Notes: generated by a model from the letters alone, not told the origin. Counted from the stretch's first letter, positions 7,563 through 14,056 are shown. The stretch: 14,147 nt of DNA from CAYMJK01 sp043101635 (GCA_043101635.1 JBICIE010000061.1:1-14147); one strand, 5' to 3'. Translations and numbers: made by a program.

Positions 7563-9623
7563 GTGACTTTCCTTCCCGCCGGCGTCTCGCGCGTGCCCAC
7601 GCTCCTGAGTTCCCAGGCTGCGCTCGGGCGCATCTCGCGCACCAATCTCGACATCTTCCGGGCCCAGGAGCAGCTTGCCACCGGCCTGGCCGTCCGGCGC
7701 TTCAGCGACGACGCCGTGCGGGCCGCCGCGATCAACGTGCTCGACCACGAACTGGAGCGCTCCGGCCAGTGGATGCGCAATCTGCACCAGGCCCAGACCT
7801 CGCTGGACACGATCGATTCCACGCTCGCCGATGTCGCCGACATCGCCAACGAGGCCCGCTCGCTCGCTTCCGAGTACGTCGGCAGCACGTTCACGGCCGA
7901 GGATCGCGACGCCGCGGCCATCGTCGTGCAGTCGCTGCTGGACCGCCTGCTCGGCGCCGCCAACCGCACCGGCCCCGTCGGCCACATCTTCTCCGGCGAC
8001 ACGCCCTCCAGCCCCGCGGTGGACGCCATGCTCGGCGGCTACCGCTACGCCGGGCGCGGCGACGGCCTGCGCATCGACCTCGGCCCGGGGCTGGACATTC
8101 CGGTGACCCTCGGCGCCGGCACACTGGTCGGCGCCACCAGCGCCCGCGTGGAGGGCTCCGCCGACCTGACCCCCGATCTGGCCCCCGACACCCGCCTGCG
8201 CGATCTCGGCGGGGCCCGCGGCCTCGGCGTGAGGCCGGGCGCAATCGAGTTCTCCGGCGCGGACGGCCCGCTTCAGGAGATCGACCTCACCGGCGCCGAC
8301 ACCGTCGGCGACGTCGTGGACCGGCTCACCGCCGCCATCCGGGCCTACGAGACCGAGCACGGGATGACGCTGCTCGGCCCGCAGGGCGTTTACCTGGATG
8401 GTGGCGCCATCGCGCTTGATGTGCAATCCGATGCCGGCGAGCCCCAGACCGTCCAGTTCTTCGACCCATCCGCGGCGGGTTCGACCGCCGCTGATCTCGG
8501 CCTCAGCGAGATGCCCGATGGGCGCGTGATGTCCTTCTCTTCGGACTCCGCCAGCCCCGGCGCCGGCCTGAACCCCCGCCTGACCTGGCTGACCCGCGTC
8601 GATCAGTTCCAGGACAGCCCATACGGCGAGATCCGCATCGTCGCCGCGGGCCGCTCCGAGATCGTCGATCTCGGCCGGGCCGAGACGCTGGAGGATGTGC
8701 GCAACCTCATAGAAGGTACCGGCCTGGGCGTGCGCGTCGAGATCAACAGGGCCGGCGACGGCCTCAACATCATCAGCGAACTGGCCCACGGGCGCGATGG
8801 CGCCCTGCGCATCGAGGAGGCGCCCGGCGGCGCCATGACCGCCACGCGACTGGGAATCCGCTCGCTCAGCGCCGAGACCCTGCTCAGCGACTTCAACGAC
8901 GGCCGAGGCGTCGAGATCGTCACCGGCTCGGTCGATCCGGTCACGGGCCTGCCGGATCCGGCCCGCGATGTCGACTTCACCATCACGCTGGGGGACGGGC
9001 GCGCGATCGATATCGACCTGCGCCCGCGGGACATCATCACGGTGCAGGATCTGCTGGACCGGATCAACGGCGCTGCCGAGGCCATCGGGATCTCGGTACC
9101 CGATGAGTTCGAGGCCCGGCTCTCGGGCGGCGCCAACGGGATCGTGCTGGCCCAGGGCGAGGCCCCCGGGCCGATCACGGTGGAGGCCCGCAACGGCTCG
9201 CGAGCCCTGGACCAGCTCGGGCTCGCGGCCGGCAGCTATGACCCCGCCAGCGCAAGCTTTGCCGGAACGGACGCCGCGCCGGTCCGGGTGGACAACCTCT
9301 TTACCGCTCTGATCGACCTCCGCGACGCCCTGGAGGCGGATGACCAGCGTGGCATCACCCTTGCTGGGGAGCGCATCGAGCGTCATATCGCGCTCGGCGC
9401 CGAGACGCGCGGACTGGTCGCGGGACTGGCCCGCCAGGTCGACGACGAGACGGTGCGGCGCCAGGACATCACGACGTTCGACGAGCTGACGCGAAGTCAG
9501 CTCCGGGATGCGGACTTCGCCGAGGCGGCCACGAGGTTCGCGCAGCTCCAGACGCAGCTGCAGGCCGCACTGCAGAGCACGGCGGTCGCCGGGTCGCTCT
9601 CGCTGCTCGACTTCCTGGGTTGA
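7563..9623 (+). CDS. flgL: Oversized hook-filament junction protein FlgL (HAP3)
   Basis: At 686 residues this is about twice enterobacterial FlgL (317). The conserved ends identify it. The N-terminal D0/D1 region has VPTLLSSQAALGRISRTNLD followed by AQEQLATGLAVRRFSDDAVR and coiled-coil segments to about residue 140. The C-terminus has LRDADFAEAATRFAQLQTQL then QAALQSTAVAGSLSLLDFLG. Between them lie three Flagellin_IN-like modules, at about residues 210-320, 350-430 and 468-550. Each has a beta segment, a T-x-x-D-V/L-x-x-x-I helix and an LGL/LGI-type end, for example TLEDVRNLIEGTGLGVRVEI and TVQDLLDRINGAAEAIGISV. These probably form surface domains on the junction ring. Start GTG 7563 is supported by AGGGG at 7551-7555; no in-frame ATG gives a full D0. 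I see no cysteine. FliC is an alternative but position and C-terminus favour FlgL. Confidence 0.9.
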   Translation: MTFLPAGVSRVPTLLSSQAALGRISRTNLDIFRAQEQLATGLAVRRFSDDAVRAAAINVLDHELERSGQWMRNLHQAQTSLDTIDSTLADVADIANEARSLASEYVGSTFTAEDRDAAAIVVQSLLDRLLGAANRTGPVGHIFSGDTPSSPAVDAMLGGYRYAGRGDGLRIDLGPGLDIPVTLGAGTLVGATSARVEGSADLTPDLAPDTRLRDLGGARGLGVRPGAIEFSGADGPLQEIDLTGADTVGDVVDRLTAAIRAYETEHGMTLLGPQGVYLDGGAIALDVQSDAGEPQTVQFFDPSAAGSTAADLGLSEMPDGRVMSFSSDSASPGAGLNPRLTWLTRVDQFQDSPYGEIRIVAAGRSEIVDLGRAETLEDVRNLIEGTGLGVRVEINRAGDGLNIISELAHGRDGALRIEEAPGGAMTATRLGIRSLSAETLLSDFNDGRGVEIVTGSVDPVTGLPDPARDVDFTITLGDGRAIDIDLRPRDIITVQDLLDRINGAAEAIGISVPDEFEARLSGGANGIVLAQGEAPGPITVEARNGSRALDQLGLAAGSYDPASASFAGTDAAPVRVDNLFTALIDLRDALEADDQRGITLAGERIERHIALGAETRGLVAGLARQVDDETVRRQDITTFDELTRSQLRDADFAEAATRFAQLQTQLQAALQSTAVAGSLSLLDFLG

Positions 9624-9652
9624 CCGGGATCTCGGGATTGACAGAAGGCTGA

Positions 9653-9678
9653 CCGGCCCGGCATCGGCCCCGGGTCGG
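9653..9678 (+). promoter_or_regulatory. GC-rich hairpin in the flgL-fliW gap
   Basis: CCGGCCCGG (9653-9661) pairs with CCGGGTCGG (9670-9678) over nine positions, including one G-T wobble, around the 8-base loop CATCGGCC. No T-run follows, so termination after flgL is doubtful. It may be a processing or attenuation structure in the 133-bp gap ahead of fliW. Confidence 0.4.
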
Positions 9679-9686
9679 CCGCAGGG

Positions 9687-9703
9687 GGCGACAGGATGTC
9701 GCC
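9687..9703 (+). promoter_or_regulatory. Candidate CsrA-binding hairpin upstream of fliW
   Basis: A perfect 7-bp stem, GGCGACA (9687-9693) with TGTCGCC (9697-9703), presents GGA (9694-9696) as the whole loop. CsrA/RsmA proteins bind GGA held in a hairpin loop, and the flanking ACA/TGT pairs are those favoured in the known CsrA consensus. The loop is one base shorter than the usual NGGA tetraloop, although opening the last A-T pair would relax it. The site lies 53 bases 5' of a second GGA hairpin over the fliW Shine-Dalgarno. Binding is inferred, not shown. Confidence 0.55.
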
Positions 9704-9741
9704 GGCGCGCCGGAGCGCGGCGCGGCGCAGGAGCAGGCCGA

Positions 9742-9754
9742 CGATCGGAGATCG
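9742..9754 (+). promoter_or_regulatory. GGA-loop hairpin over the fliW Shine-Dalgarno
   Basis: CGATC (9742-9746) pairs with GATCG (9750-9754) around a GGA loop (9747-9749). The loop plus the next G is the fliW ribosome-binding site GGAG (9747-9750), six bases before ATG 9757. A CsrA dimer bound here would block initiation directly. The stem is short, so it is only suggestive alone; its pairing with the stronger site at 9687-9703 makes it more credible. Confidence 0.5.
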
Positions 9755-9756
9755 AC

Positions 9757-10203
9757 ATGGAAGTGCGGACAACCAGATTCGGGGTCGTGGACATTCCCGA
9801 GGATCGCGTGATCACGTTCCCGCGCGGCATACTCGGCTTCCCGACACGCACGCGGTGGTGCCTGCTGGAGCCCGGGGAGGACGCCTGCTTCTTCTGGCTG
9901 CAGTCGCTCGATGAGCAGTCGCTGGCGTTCGTCGTCACCGACCCCAGCCTGTTCGTCAAGGGCTACAACGTGCCGATCCGTACGGAGCAGATGGCGGATC
10001 TCGAACTGGAGAAGCTCGAGGACGCCCAGGTCTTCTGCATCGTCAACAAGGTCGGTGACACCCTGACGGGGAACCTGCAGGGGCCGCTTGTCATCAACAC
10101 CATCAGGTTCGTCGGCGAGCAGCTCGTTCTCGCCGAGAAGCGATGGACGACCCGCCACGAGCTGATGAAGGTCGGCCAGGCGGCCGCCGTCGCCTCGGCG
10201 TAG
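9757..10203 (+). CDS. fliW: FliW, flagellar assembly factor and CsrA antagonist
   Basis: FliW is a small cytoplasmic beta-barrel protein that binds flagellin and CsrA in a partner switch. When flagellin is consumed, FliW is freed to sequester CsrA and flagellin translation rises. The 148-residue length matches the family (about 150). Motifs in order: TRFGVVDIPEDRVITFPRGI then LGFP (about residues 5-28); FFWLQSLDEQSLAFVVTDPS (about 45-64) with LFVKGYNVPI; and GNLQGPLVINTIRFVGEQLV (about 105-124). GGAG at 9747-9750 supports ATG 9757; the frame is open upstream but resembles no FliW there. csrA follows 79 bases downstream and two flagellin genes come next, the same functional neighbourhood as in Bacillus. 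Its leader contains two candidate CsrA hairpins. Confidence 0.97.
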   Translation: MEVRTTRFGVVDIPEDRVITFPRGILGFPTRTRWCLLEPGEDACFFWLQSLDEQSLAFVVTDPSLFVKGYNVPIRTEQMADLELEKLEDAQVFCIVNKVGDTLTGNLQGPLVINTIRFVGEQLVLAEKRWTTRHELMKVGQAAAVASA

Positions 10204-10215
10204 GCGCCGGGCAGG

Positions 10216-10237
10216 GGCGCCTCACGGATGAGGCGCC
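10216..10237 (+). promoter_or_regulatory. Strong CGGA-tetraloop hairpin between fliW and csrA
   Basis: A perfect 9-bp stem, GGCGCCTCA (10216-10224) with TGAGGCGCC (10229-10237), closes the tetraloop CGGA (10225-10228). Two further G-T wobbles extend the base. The loop geometry, N-GGA with CA and TG on its flanks, is that of a CsrA site. It lies 13 bases after the fliW stop and about 40 bases before the AGGAAGGAG in front of csrA. Only TT follows, so it is a poor intrinsic terminator. CsrA autoregulation or RNA processing is the likelier role. Confidence 0.6.
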
Positions 10238-10245
10238 TTCGGACT

Positions 10246-10264
10246 CGCGACCGGTCCGGTCGCG
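10246..10264. promoter_or_regulatory. 19-bp perfect palindrome before the csrA Shine-Dalgarno
   Basis: CGCGACCGG (10246-10254) and CCGGTCGCG (10256-10264) are perfect complements around a single T. In RNA this gives a 7-bp stem with the 5-base loop GGTCC. In DNA it would be a symmetric operator-like site. It ends two bases before the csrA ribosome-binding region (AGGAAGGAG, 10267-10275), so it could influence access to that site. Confidence 0.5.
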
Positions 10265-10282
10265 CCAGGAAGGAGCCGACAC

Positions 10283-10630
10283 ATGCTGGTGCTGTCCAGG
10301 CAGCGAGATGAGACGATCATGATCGGTGACGACATCGAGATCACCGTCGTCGACATCCGGGGCGACAAGGTCCGCCTCGGGATCAACGCTCCGACGCGGA
10401 TCGCCGTGCATCGCAAGGAGGTCTACGAGTCGATCCGCCGCGAGAACGAGCAGGCCGCCCGCATCAACGGGCAGGATCTCAACTCGATGAGCGCACGACT
10501 CAGTCCCGGCCCCGCGCGGACGCGCGTGGCCTCCATCGCGGCGCGTCCCGGAGGACGCGACGCTCATCGTCCCGAGTCCCGCTGCGACGGCGTCTCCGTC
10601 CCCCGGGCCCCACGATCCGCTGCCCAGTGA
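10283..10630 (+). CDS. csrA: CsrA post-transcriptional regulator with extended C-terminus
   Basis: CsrA is a homodimeric RNA-binding repressor of translation. The core is classical: MLVLSRQRDETIMIGDDIEI opens it, and VRLGINAPTRIAVHRKEVYE follows at about residues 30-49. The key RNA-contact residues Leu4, Arg6 and Arg44 are present. Residues about 54-74 (ENEQAARINGQDLNSMSARL) resemble the C-terminal extension of Bacillus CsrA to which FliW binds, consistent with fliW next door. The frame then runs on to 115 residues, while CsrA is usually 60-75. The extra 41 residues are rich in Pro, Arg, Ala and Ser and probably disordered. All three forward frames are open here, so a single frameshift would not simply restore a short protein. 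AAGGAG (10270-10275) sits seven bases before the ATG. fliC1 starts 30 bases downstream. Confidence 0.96.
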   Translation: MLVLSRQRDETIMIGDDIEITVVDIRGDKVRLGINAPTRIAVHRKEVYESIRRENEQAARINGQDLNSMSARLSPGPARTRVASIAARPGGRDAHRPESRCDGVSVPRAPRSAAQ

Positions 10631-10642
10631 GAAGCTGAGCCT

Positions 10643-10658
10643 CAATCACGGAGGATTG
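10643..10658 (+). promoter_or_regulatory. Candidate CsrA hairpin over the fliC1 Shine-Dalgarno
   Basis: CAATC (10643-10647) pairs with GATTG (10654-10658) around the loop ACGGAG (10648-10653). The ribosome-binding site GGAGG (10650-10654) lies in the loop and first stem base, six bases before ATG 10661. A GGA-loop site over the Shine-Dalgarno is how CsrA represses flagellin (hag) in Bacillus. The 11-mer TCACGGAGGAT (10646-10656) recurs exactly before fliC2, at identical distance from the ATG. Confidence 0.55.
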
Positions 10659-10660
10659 TC

Positions 10661-12232
10661 ATGGCCAGAATCAACACCAATGTCCCGAGCCTGATCGCGC
10701 GCTCCAACCTGGAACGGACGCAGCGCGACCTCGACATACATCTCGAACGCCTCGCCACCGGCCTGCGGGTCAACCGCGGCAAGGACGATCCGGCCGGGCT
10801 CATCATCTCCGAGCGCATCCGCAGCGACATCCGCGGCGCCGAGCAGGGCATCAAGAACGCCGAACGCGCCAGCGCCGTCATCGCCACCACCGAGTCGTCG
10901 CTCGGCGAGGTCAACGACCTGCTCAACTCGATCAAGGCTCTTGTGGTCGAGGCCGCCAACTCCGGCGCCTTCTCCAAGGAGGAACTCGACGCCAACCAGG
11001 CCCAGATCGACTCGGCCATCGACTCGATCACCCGCATCAGCAACACCGCCCGCTTCGCCGGCCTGGCGCTGCTGGACGGCTCGCTCGACTACACCGTCTC
11101 CGGCGTCGCCGCCAGCGCCATCAGCAAGGCGGAGGTCCTCGGCGCCAGCTTCGTCGGCGGCGACACCATCGATGTCGAAGTCGAGGTCACCGCCTCGGCA
11201 CAGGTCGGCTCCCTCTACCTCCGCGGCGACCTGCCGACCCCGGGAGCGCCCGAGAACGGCACGATCCTCTCGGCTACCACCATCGAGGTCCGCGGGCCCA
11301 AGGGCGTGCTGGTCATCGAACTCAACAGCGGCGCCACCCTCTCGCAGGCCATCGACGCCATCAACAACACCACCTCGTTCACCGGCGTCGAGGCCGGACG
11401 CATCAACCCGTCCACCGACCTCTCCGGCATGGTCTTCCGGGCCACCGAGTACGGCGCCGACGAGTTCGTCTCCGTCAAGCGACTCAACCCGCCATCGGAC
11501 CCGGCCGACGACGCCTTCCAGACCTACGCCTTCGCCGACGGCACGCCCGTCGACCCCGGCGCCTCCCCGTTCCCCTGGGGGCTCATCGGGACCACCCTGA
11601 GCCAGGCCCAGCGCGACAAGGGCCAGGATGTCCAGGCTCTCATCAATGGCGCGTTGGCCACCGGCGACGGCCTCCAGGTCAGCCTCAACAACACCGGCCT
11701 CAGCGCCAAGGTCCTGCTCAACGAGGACCTCGCCACCCGCCCCGGCGAGTCCTCCGGTTTCGTGATCACCGGCGGCGGTTCCCTCTTCCAGCTCGGCGGC
11801 GAGGTCACCGCCCAGCAGCAGATCAACATCGGGGTCAAGAGCGTCGCCGCCAGCAACCTCGGCGCAACGCTCATCGACGGCGCCGTCGAGTTCCTCAGCT
11901 CGCTGAAGACCGGTCAGAACAACAGCCTGCGCGAGAGCAACCGGCGCCGGGATTTCAGCGCCGCCAGCCGCATCCTCGAATCCGCCATCGACGATGTCTC
12001 CGTCCTTCGCGGCCGGCTCGGCGCCCTGGAGCGCAACACCCTCCAGACCAACATGCGGTCGCTCCAGGCCGCGGTGGAGAACCTGTCAGCCAGCGATTCG
12101 CTGCTTCGCGACGCGGATTTCGCCCTCGAAACCAGCCAGTTGACCAGAGCGCAAATATTGCAGAGTTCCGGCATCAGCGCCCTGGCGCTGGCCAATCAGA
12201 GCTCGCAGGCCATCCTGCAGTTGCTCGGATAA
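10661..12232 (+). CDS. fliC: Flagellin 1 (divergent filament protein)
   Basis: This 523-residue flagellin begins MARINTNVPSLIARSNLERT. The D0/D1 N-terminal region runs to about residue 140 and includes LERLATGLRVNRGKDDPAGL, the flagellin signature. The C-terminal D1/D0 region starts at about residue 430 and ends LLRDADFALETSQLTRAQIL ... SSQAILQLLG. The central domain has a Flagellin_IN-like module (GATLSQAIDAINNTTSFTGV) followed by YGADEFVSVKRL and FVITGGGSLFQLGGEV, each with a counterpart in the second flagellin. The surface-exposed middle differs strongly between the two. It lacks cysteine. GGAGG at 10650-10654 supports the start, inside a possible CsrA hairpin. It lies 30 bases after csrA and probably shares its transcript. 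Confidence 0.95.
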   Translation: MARINTNVPSLIARSNLERTQRDLDIHLERLATGLRVNRGKDDPAGLIISERIRSDIRGAEQGIKNAERASAVIATTESSLGEVNDLLNSIKALVVEAANSGAFSKEELDANQAQIDSAIDSITRISNTARFAGLALLDGSLDYTVSGVAASAISKAEVLGASFVGGDTIDVEVEVTASAQVGSLYLRGDLPTPGAPENGTILSATTIEVRGPKGVLVIELNSGATLSQAIDAINNTTSFTGVEAGRINPSTDLSGMVFRATEYGADEFVSVKRLNPPSDPADDAFQTYAFADGTPVDPGASPFPWGLIGTTLSQAQRDKGQDVQALINGALATGDGLQVSLNNTGLSAKVLLNEDLATRPGESSGFVITGGGSLFQLGGEVTAQQQINIGVKSVAASNLGATLIDGAVEFLSSLKTGQNNSLRESNRRRDFSAASRILESAIDDVSVLRGRLGALERNTLQTNMRSLQAAVENLSASDSLLRDADFALETSQLTRAQILQSSGISALALANQSSQAILQLLG

Positions 12233-12309
12233 AGAAAACGGACGTGGAATAACTCCCGGGCGGACCAACACAGCCGCCGCCAACGTCTGAGAACTCGCCT
12301 GCGTGATCC

Positions 12310-12343
12310 CGGGCTCCGGCCGCTTCTGGGCGGCTGGAGCCCG
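12310..12343 (+). terminator. Terminator-like hairpin after fliC1
   Basis: Bases 12310-12323 pair with 12330-12343 in a 14-bp stem (one G-T wobble) around the loop TTCTGG. The outer arms are CGGGCTCC and GGAGCCCG. The stem is very stable, but what follows (TTCTGCG) has no real T-tract. It begins 77 bases after the fliC1 stop. It could terminate partially, allow read-through into fliC2, or protect the 3' end of the flagellin mRNA. Confidence 0.6.
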
Positions 12344-12448
12344 TTCTGCGCTCGCGGCTGCGAAAATCCCGGACGCTACTTAATCCGCGCCTCCGGCCGG
12401 TCGATGCCTCACGCATCCTGCACATGGCGTGCGGGGCAGACTCGGTCA

Positions 12449-12471
12449 GCGTCCGGAATGGAAACCGGCGC
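12449..12471 (+). promoter_or_regulatory. Upstream candidate CsrA hairpin in the fliC2 leader
   Basis: GCG-T-CCGG (12449-12456) pairs with CCGG-CGC (12465-12471), seven pairs with T12452 bulged. The 8-base loop AATGGAAA contains GGA at 12460-12462. This GGA is 21 bases from the GGA over the fliC2 Shine-Dalgarno, a spacing that one CsrA dimer can bridge in characterised mRNAs. The pair resembles the two-site flagellin leader of Bacillus hag. Confidence 0.45.
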
Positions 12472-12473
12472 AG

Positions 12474-12488
12474 GATTCACGGAGGATC
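12474..12488 (+). promoter_or_regulatory. Candidate CsrA hairpin over the fliC2 Shine-Dalgarno
   Basis: GATTC (12474-12478) pairs with GGATC (12484-12488), one T-G wobble, around the loop ACGGA. The ribosome-binding site GGAGG (12481-12485) spans loop and stem and lies six bases before ATG 12492. The stem bases differ from those before fliC1 while the ACGGA loop is kept, which is what selection for structure would give, although two examples cannot prove it. Confidence 0.55.
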
Positions 12489-12491
12489 GCA

Positions 12492-14021
12492 ATGAGCCGC
12501 ATCAACACGAACGTGCAGTCGCTGCTTGCCCAGCGCGTGCTCGGGCAGAACAACTTCTCGCTCAATACGTCGCTGGAGCGTCTGAGCACCGGTCTGAAGA
12601 TCAACCGGGGCAAGGATGATCCGGCGGGCCTGATCGCGTCGGAGAATCTCCGCGCCGAGCAGCGCGCCATCGGCCAGGCCATCGCCAACGCCGAGCGCGC
12701 CGATCAGGTCGTCAACATCGGCGAGGGTGGTCTCCAGGAGATCTCCGGCCTGCTCACCGAACTCCAGGGCCTGCTGACGGCCTCGGCCAACAAGGCCGGC
12801 ATCGCTGAGTCAGAGCGCACGGCCAACCAGCTCCAGGTCGACTCCATCCTGCAGACCATCGACCGCATCGCCGGCAGCGTCTCCTTCCAGGGCGTCAAGC
12901 TGCTCAACGGCAACTACAACTATCAGACCTCCGGCCAGGTCGCCGGCGTCAGCGACATCCAGATCAACGGCGCCAAGTTCGAGGGCTCCTCGCTGGATGT
13001 TGACGTCCTCGTCACCCAGTCGGCCCAGCAGGCCGGCCTGTTCCTCTCCGCCGCCGGCACGGCCATCGACCTCGCCAGCGCCGACGACGAGTTCCAGATC
13101 GAGATCACCGGCACGCTCGGCTCGCGCGAGCTGACCTTCGGCTCCGGCGCGACGCTCAGCGACATCGCCGCGGCCATCAACACCTTCAAGGACGTGACCG
13201 GCGTCGAGGCGACGACCTCGGGCACCGGCATCAAGCTGTCCACCACCGGGTTCGGCGCCGATGAGTTCGTTTCCGTCACCGTCCTCGATGACGGCGGCAT
13301 CTCCGGCACGGGCGTCGGTATCTACGACCTCGTCGCAGACGATTTCGGTACCGCTCAGACGACCATCAAGAGCACCTACGCCGCGGCGACCAACCCCGTC
13401 CGCGACGAGGGCCAGGACATCGGCGCGTCGATCAACGGCATCAAGGCCGTTACCGACGGCCGCGACATCCGCATCGCCACTGACTTCCTCGATGTCGCCG
13501 TCACCCTCGACGTCGCCACCAGCCAGACCCTCGGCGCCGTCGACGGCGGCACGCCGGGCGGCGCAGCGTTCACCATCGCCGGCGGCGGCGCCGACTTCCA
13601 GCTCGCCGGCCAGGTGGATATCTCCGGCAAGGTCTCCATCGGCATCGGCGATGTCTCCAGCCGCCGGCTGGGCTCCTCCAGCCTCGGCTACCTCGACGAC
13701 CTCGGCTCCGGCCAGGCGTTCAACCTCGCCGACGGCGACAACGTGACCACCGCCCAGCAGATTGTCTCGACGGCGATCGACCAGATCTCGTCGCTCCGCG
13801 GCCGCCTCGGCGCCTTCCAGAAGAACACTGTCGGCGCCACCGTCCGCAACCTCTCGATCACCCTGGAGAACACCCAGGCCGCCGAGAGCGTCATCCGCGA
13901 CACCGACTTTGCCTCCGAGACGGCCCAGCTCACCCGCTCGCAGATCCTCGTTGCCGCGGCCACCAACGTCCTCTCGCTGGCCAACAGCCAGCCCCAGGCC
14001 GTGCTCCAGTTGCTCGGGTAA
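12492..14021 (+). CDS. fliC: Flagellin 2 (probable major filament protein)
   Basis: This 509-residue flagellin starts at ATG 12492, where GGAGG (12481-12485) and the MSRINTNVQSLLAQRVLGQN start align with fliC1; the frame is open upstream to 12429 but that part is leader. D0/D1 N-terminus: TSLERLSTGLKINRGKDDPA at about residues 30-49. C-terminus: VIRDTDFASETAQLTRSQIL ... SQPQAVLQLLG. The middle contains a Flagellin_IN-like segment (GATLSDIAAAINTFKDVTGV), GFGADEFVSVTVL and ADFQLAGQVDISGKVSIGIG. It is closer to classical flagellin than fliC1 and has no cysteine. It has its own leader with two GGA hairpins and is followed by a strong terminator, so it can be expressed as a separate unit. Which flagellin is more abundant cannot be read from sequence. 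Confidence 0.95.
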   Translation: MSRINTNVQSLLAQRVLGQNNFSLNTSLERLSTGLKINRGKDDPAGLIASENLRAEQRAIGQAIANAERADQVVNIGEGGLQEISGLLTELQGLLTASANKAGIAESERTANQLQVDSILQTIDRIAGSVSFQGVKLLNGNYNYQTSGQVAGVSDIQINGAKFEGSSLDVDVLVTQSAQQAGLFLSAAGTAIDLASADDEFQIEITGTLGSRELTFGSGATLSDIAAAINTFKDVTGVEATTSGTGIKLSTTGFGADEFVSVTVLDDGGISGTGVGIYDLVADDFGTAQTTIKSTYAAATNPVRDEGQDIGASINGIKAVTDGRDIRIATDFLDVAVTLDVATSQTLGAVDGGTPGGAAFTIAGGGADFQLAGQVDISGKVSIGIGDVSSRRLGSSSLGYLDDLGSGQAFNLADGDNVTTAQQIVSTAIDQISSLRGRLGAFQKNTVGATVRNLSITLENTQAAESVIRDTDFASETAQLTRSQILVAAATNVLSLANSQPQAVLQLLG

Positions 14022-14056
14022 GTTTCGACCGAGTCGCGATCCTGAATCCTGATCCG

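Noticed and set aside
9638..9666. A perfect TTGACA (9638-9643) after flgL that could be a -35 box for fliW
   Set aside because: The base positions 17 downstream read GCATCG, nothing like a -10 element, and a hairpin overlaps the region.
5627..9959. Two open frames of about 800 residues each on the minus strand opposite flgK, flgL and fliW
   Set aside because: Both are shadows of flgK and flgL with low-complexity composition and no recognisable domain; they also read through the AT-rich inverted repeat.
10216..10237. Intrinsic terminator between fliW and csrA
   Set aside because: The stem is strong but is followed by TTCGGACT and not a T-run, and csrA needs expression from somewhere; a regulatory hairpin fits better.
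10488..10630. A frameshift in csrA causing the long tail
   Set aside because: Neither alternative forward frame gives a normal-length CsrA end, and third positions stay mostly G or C in the annotated frame. The long tail is kept as real but flagged.
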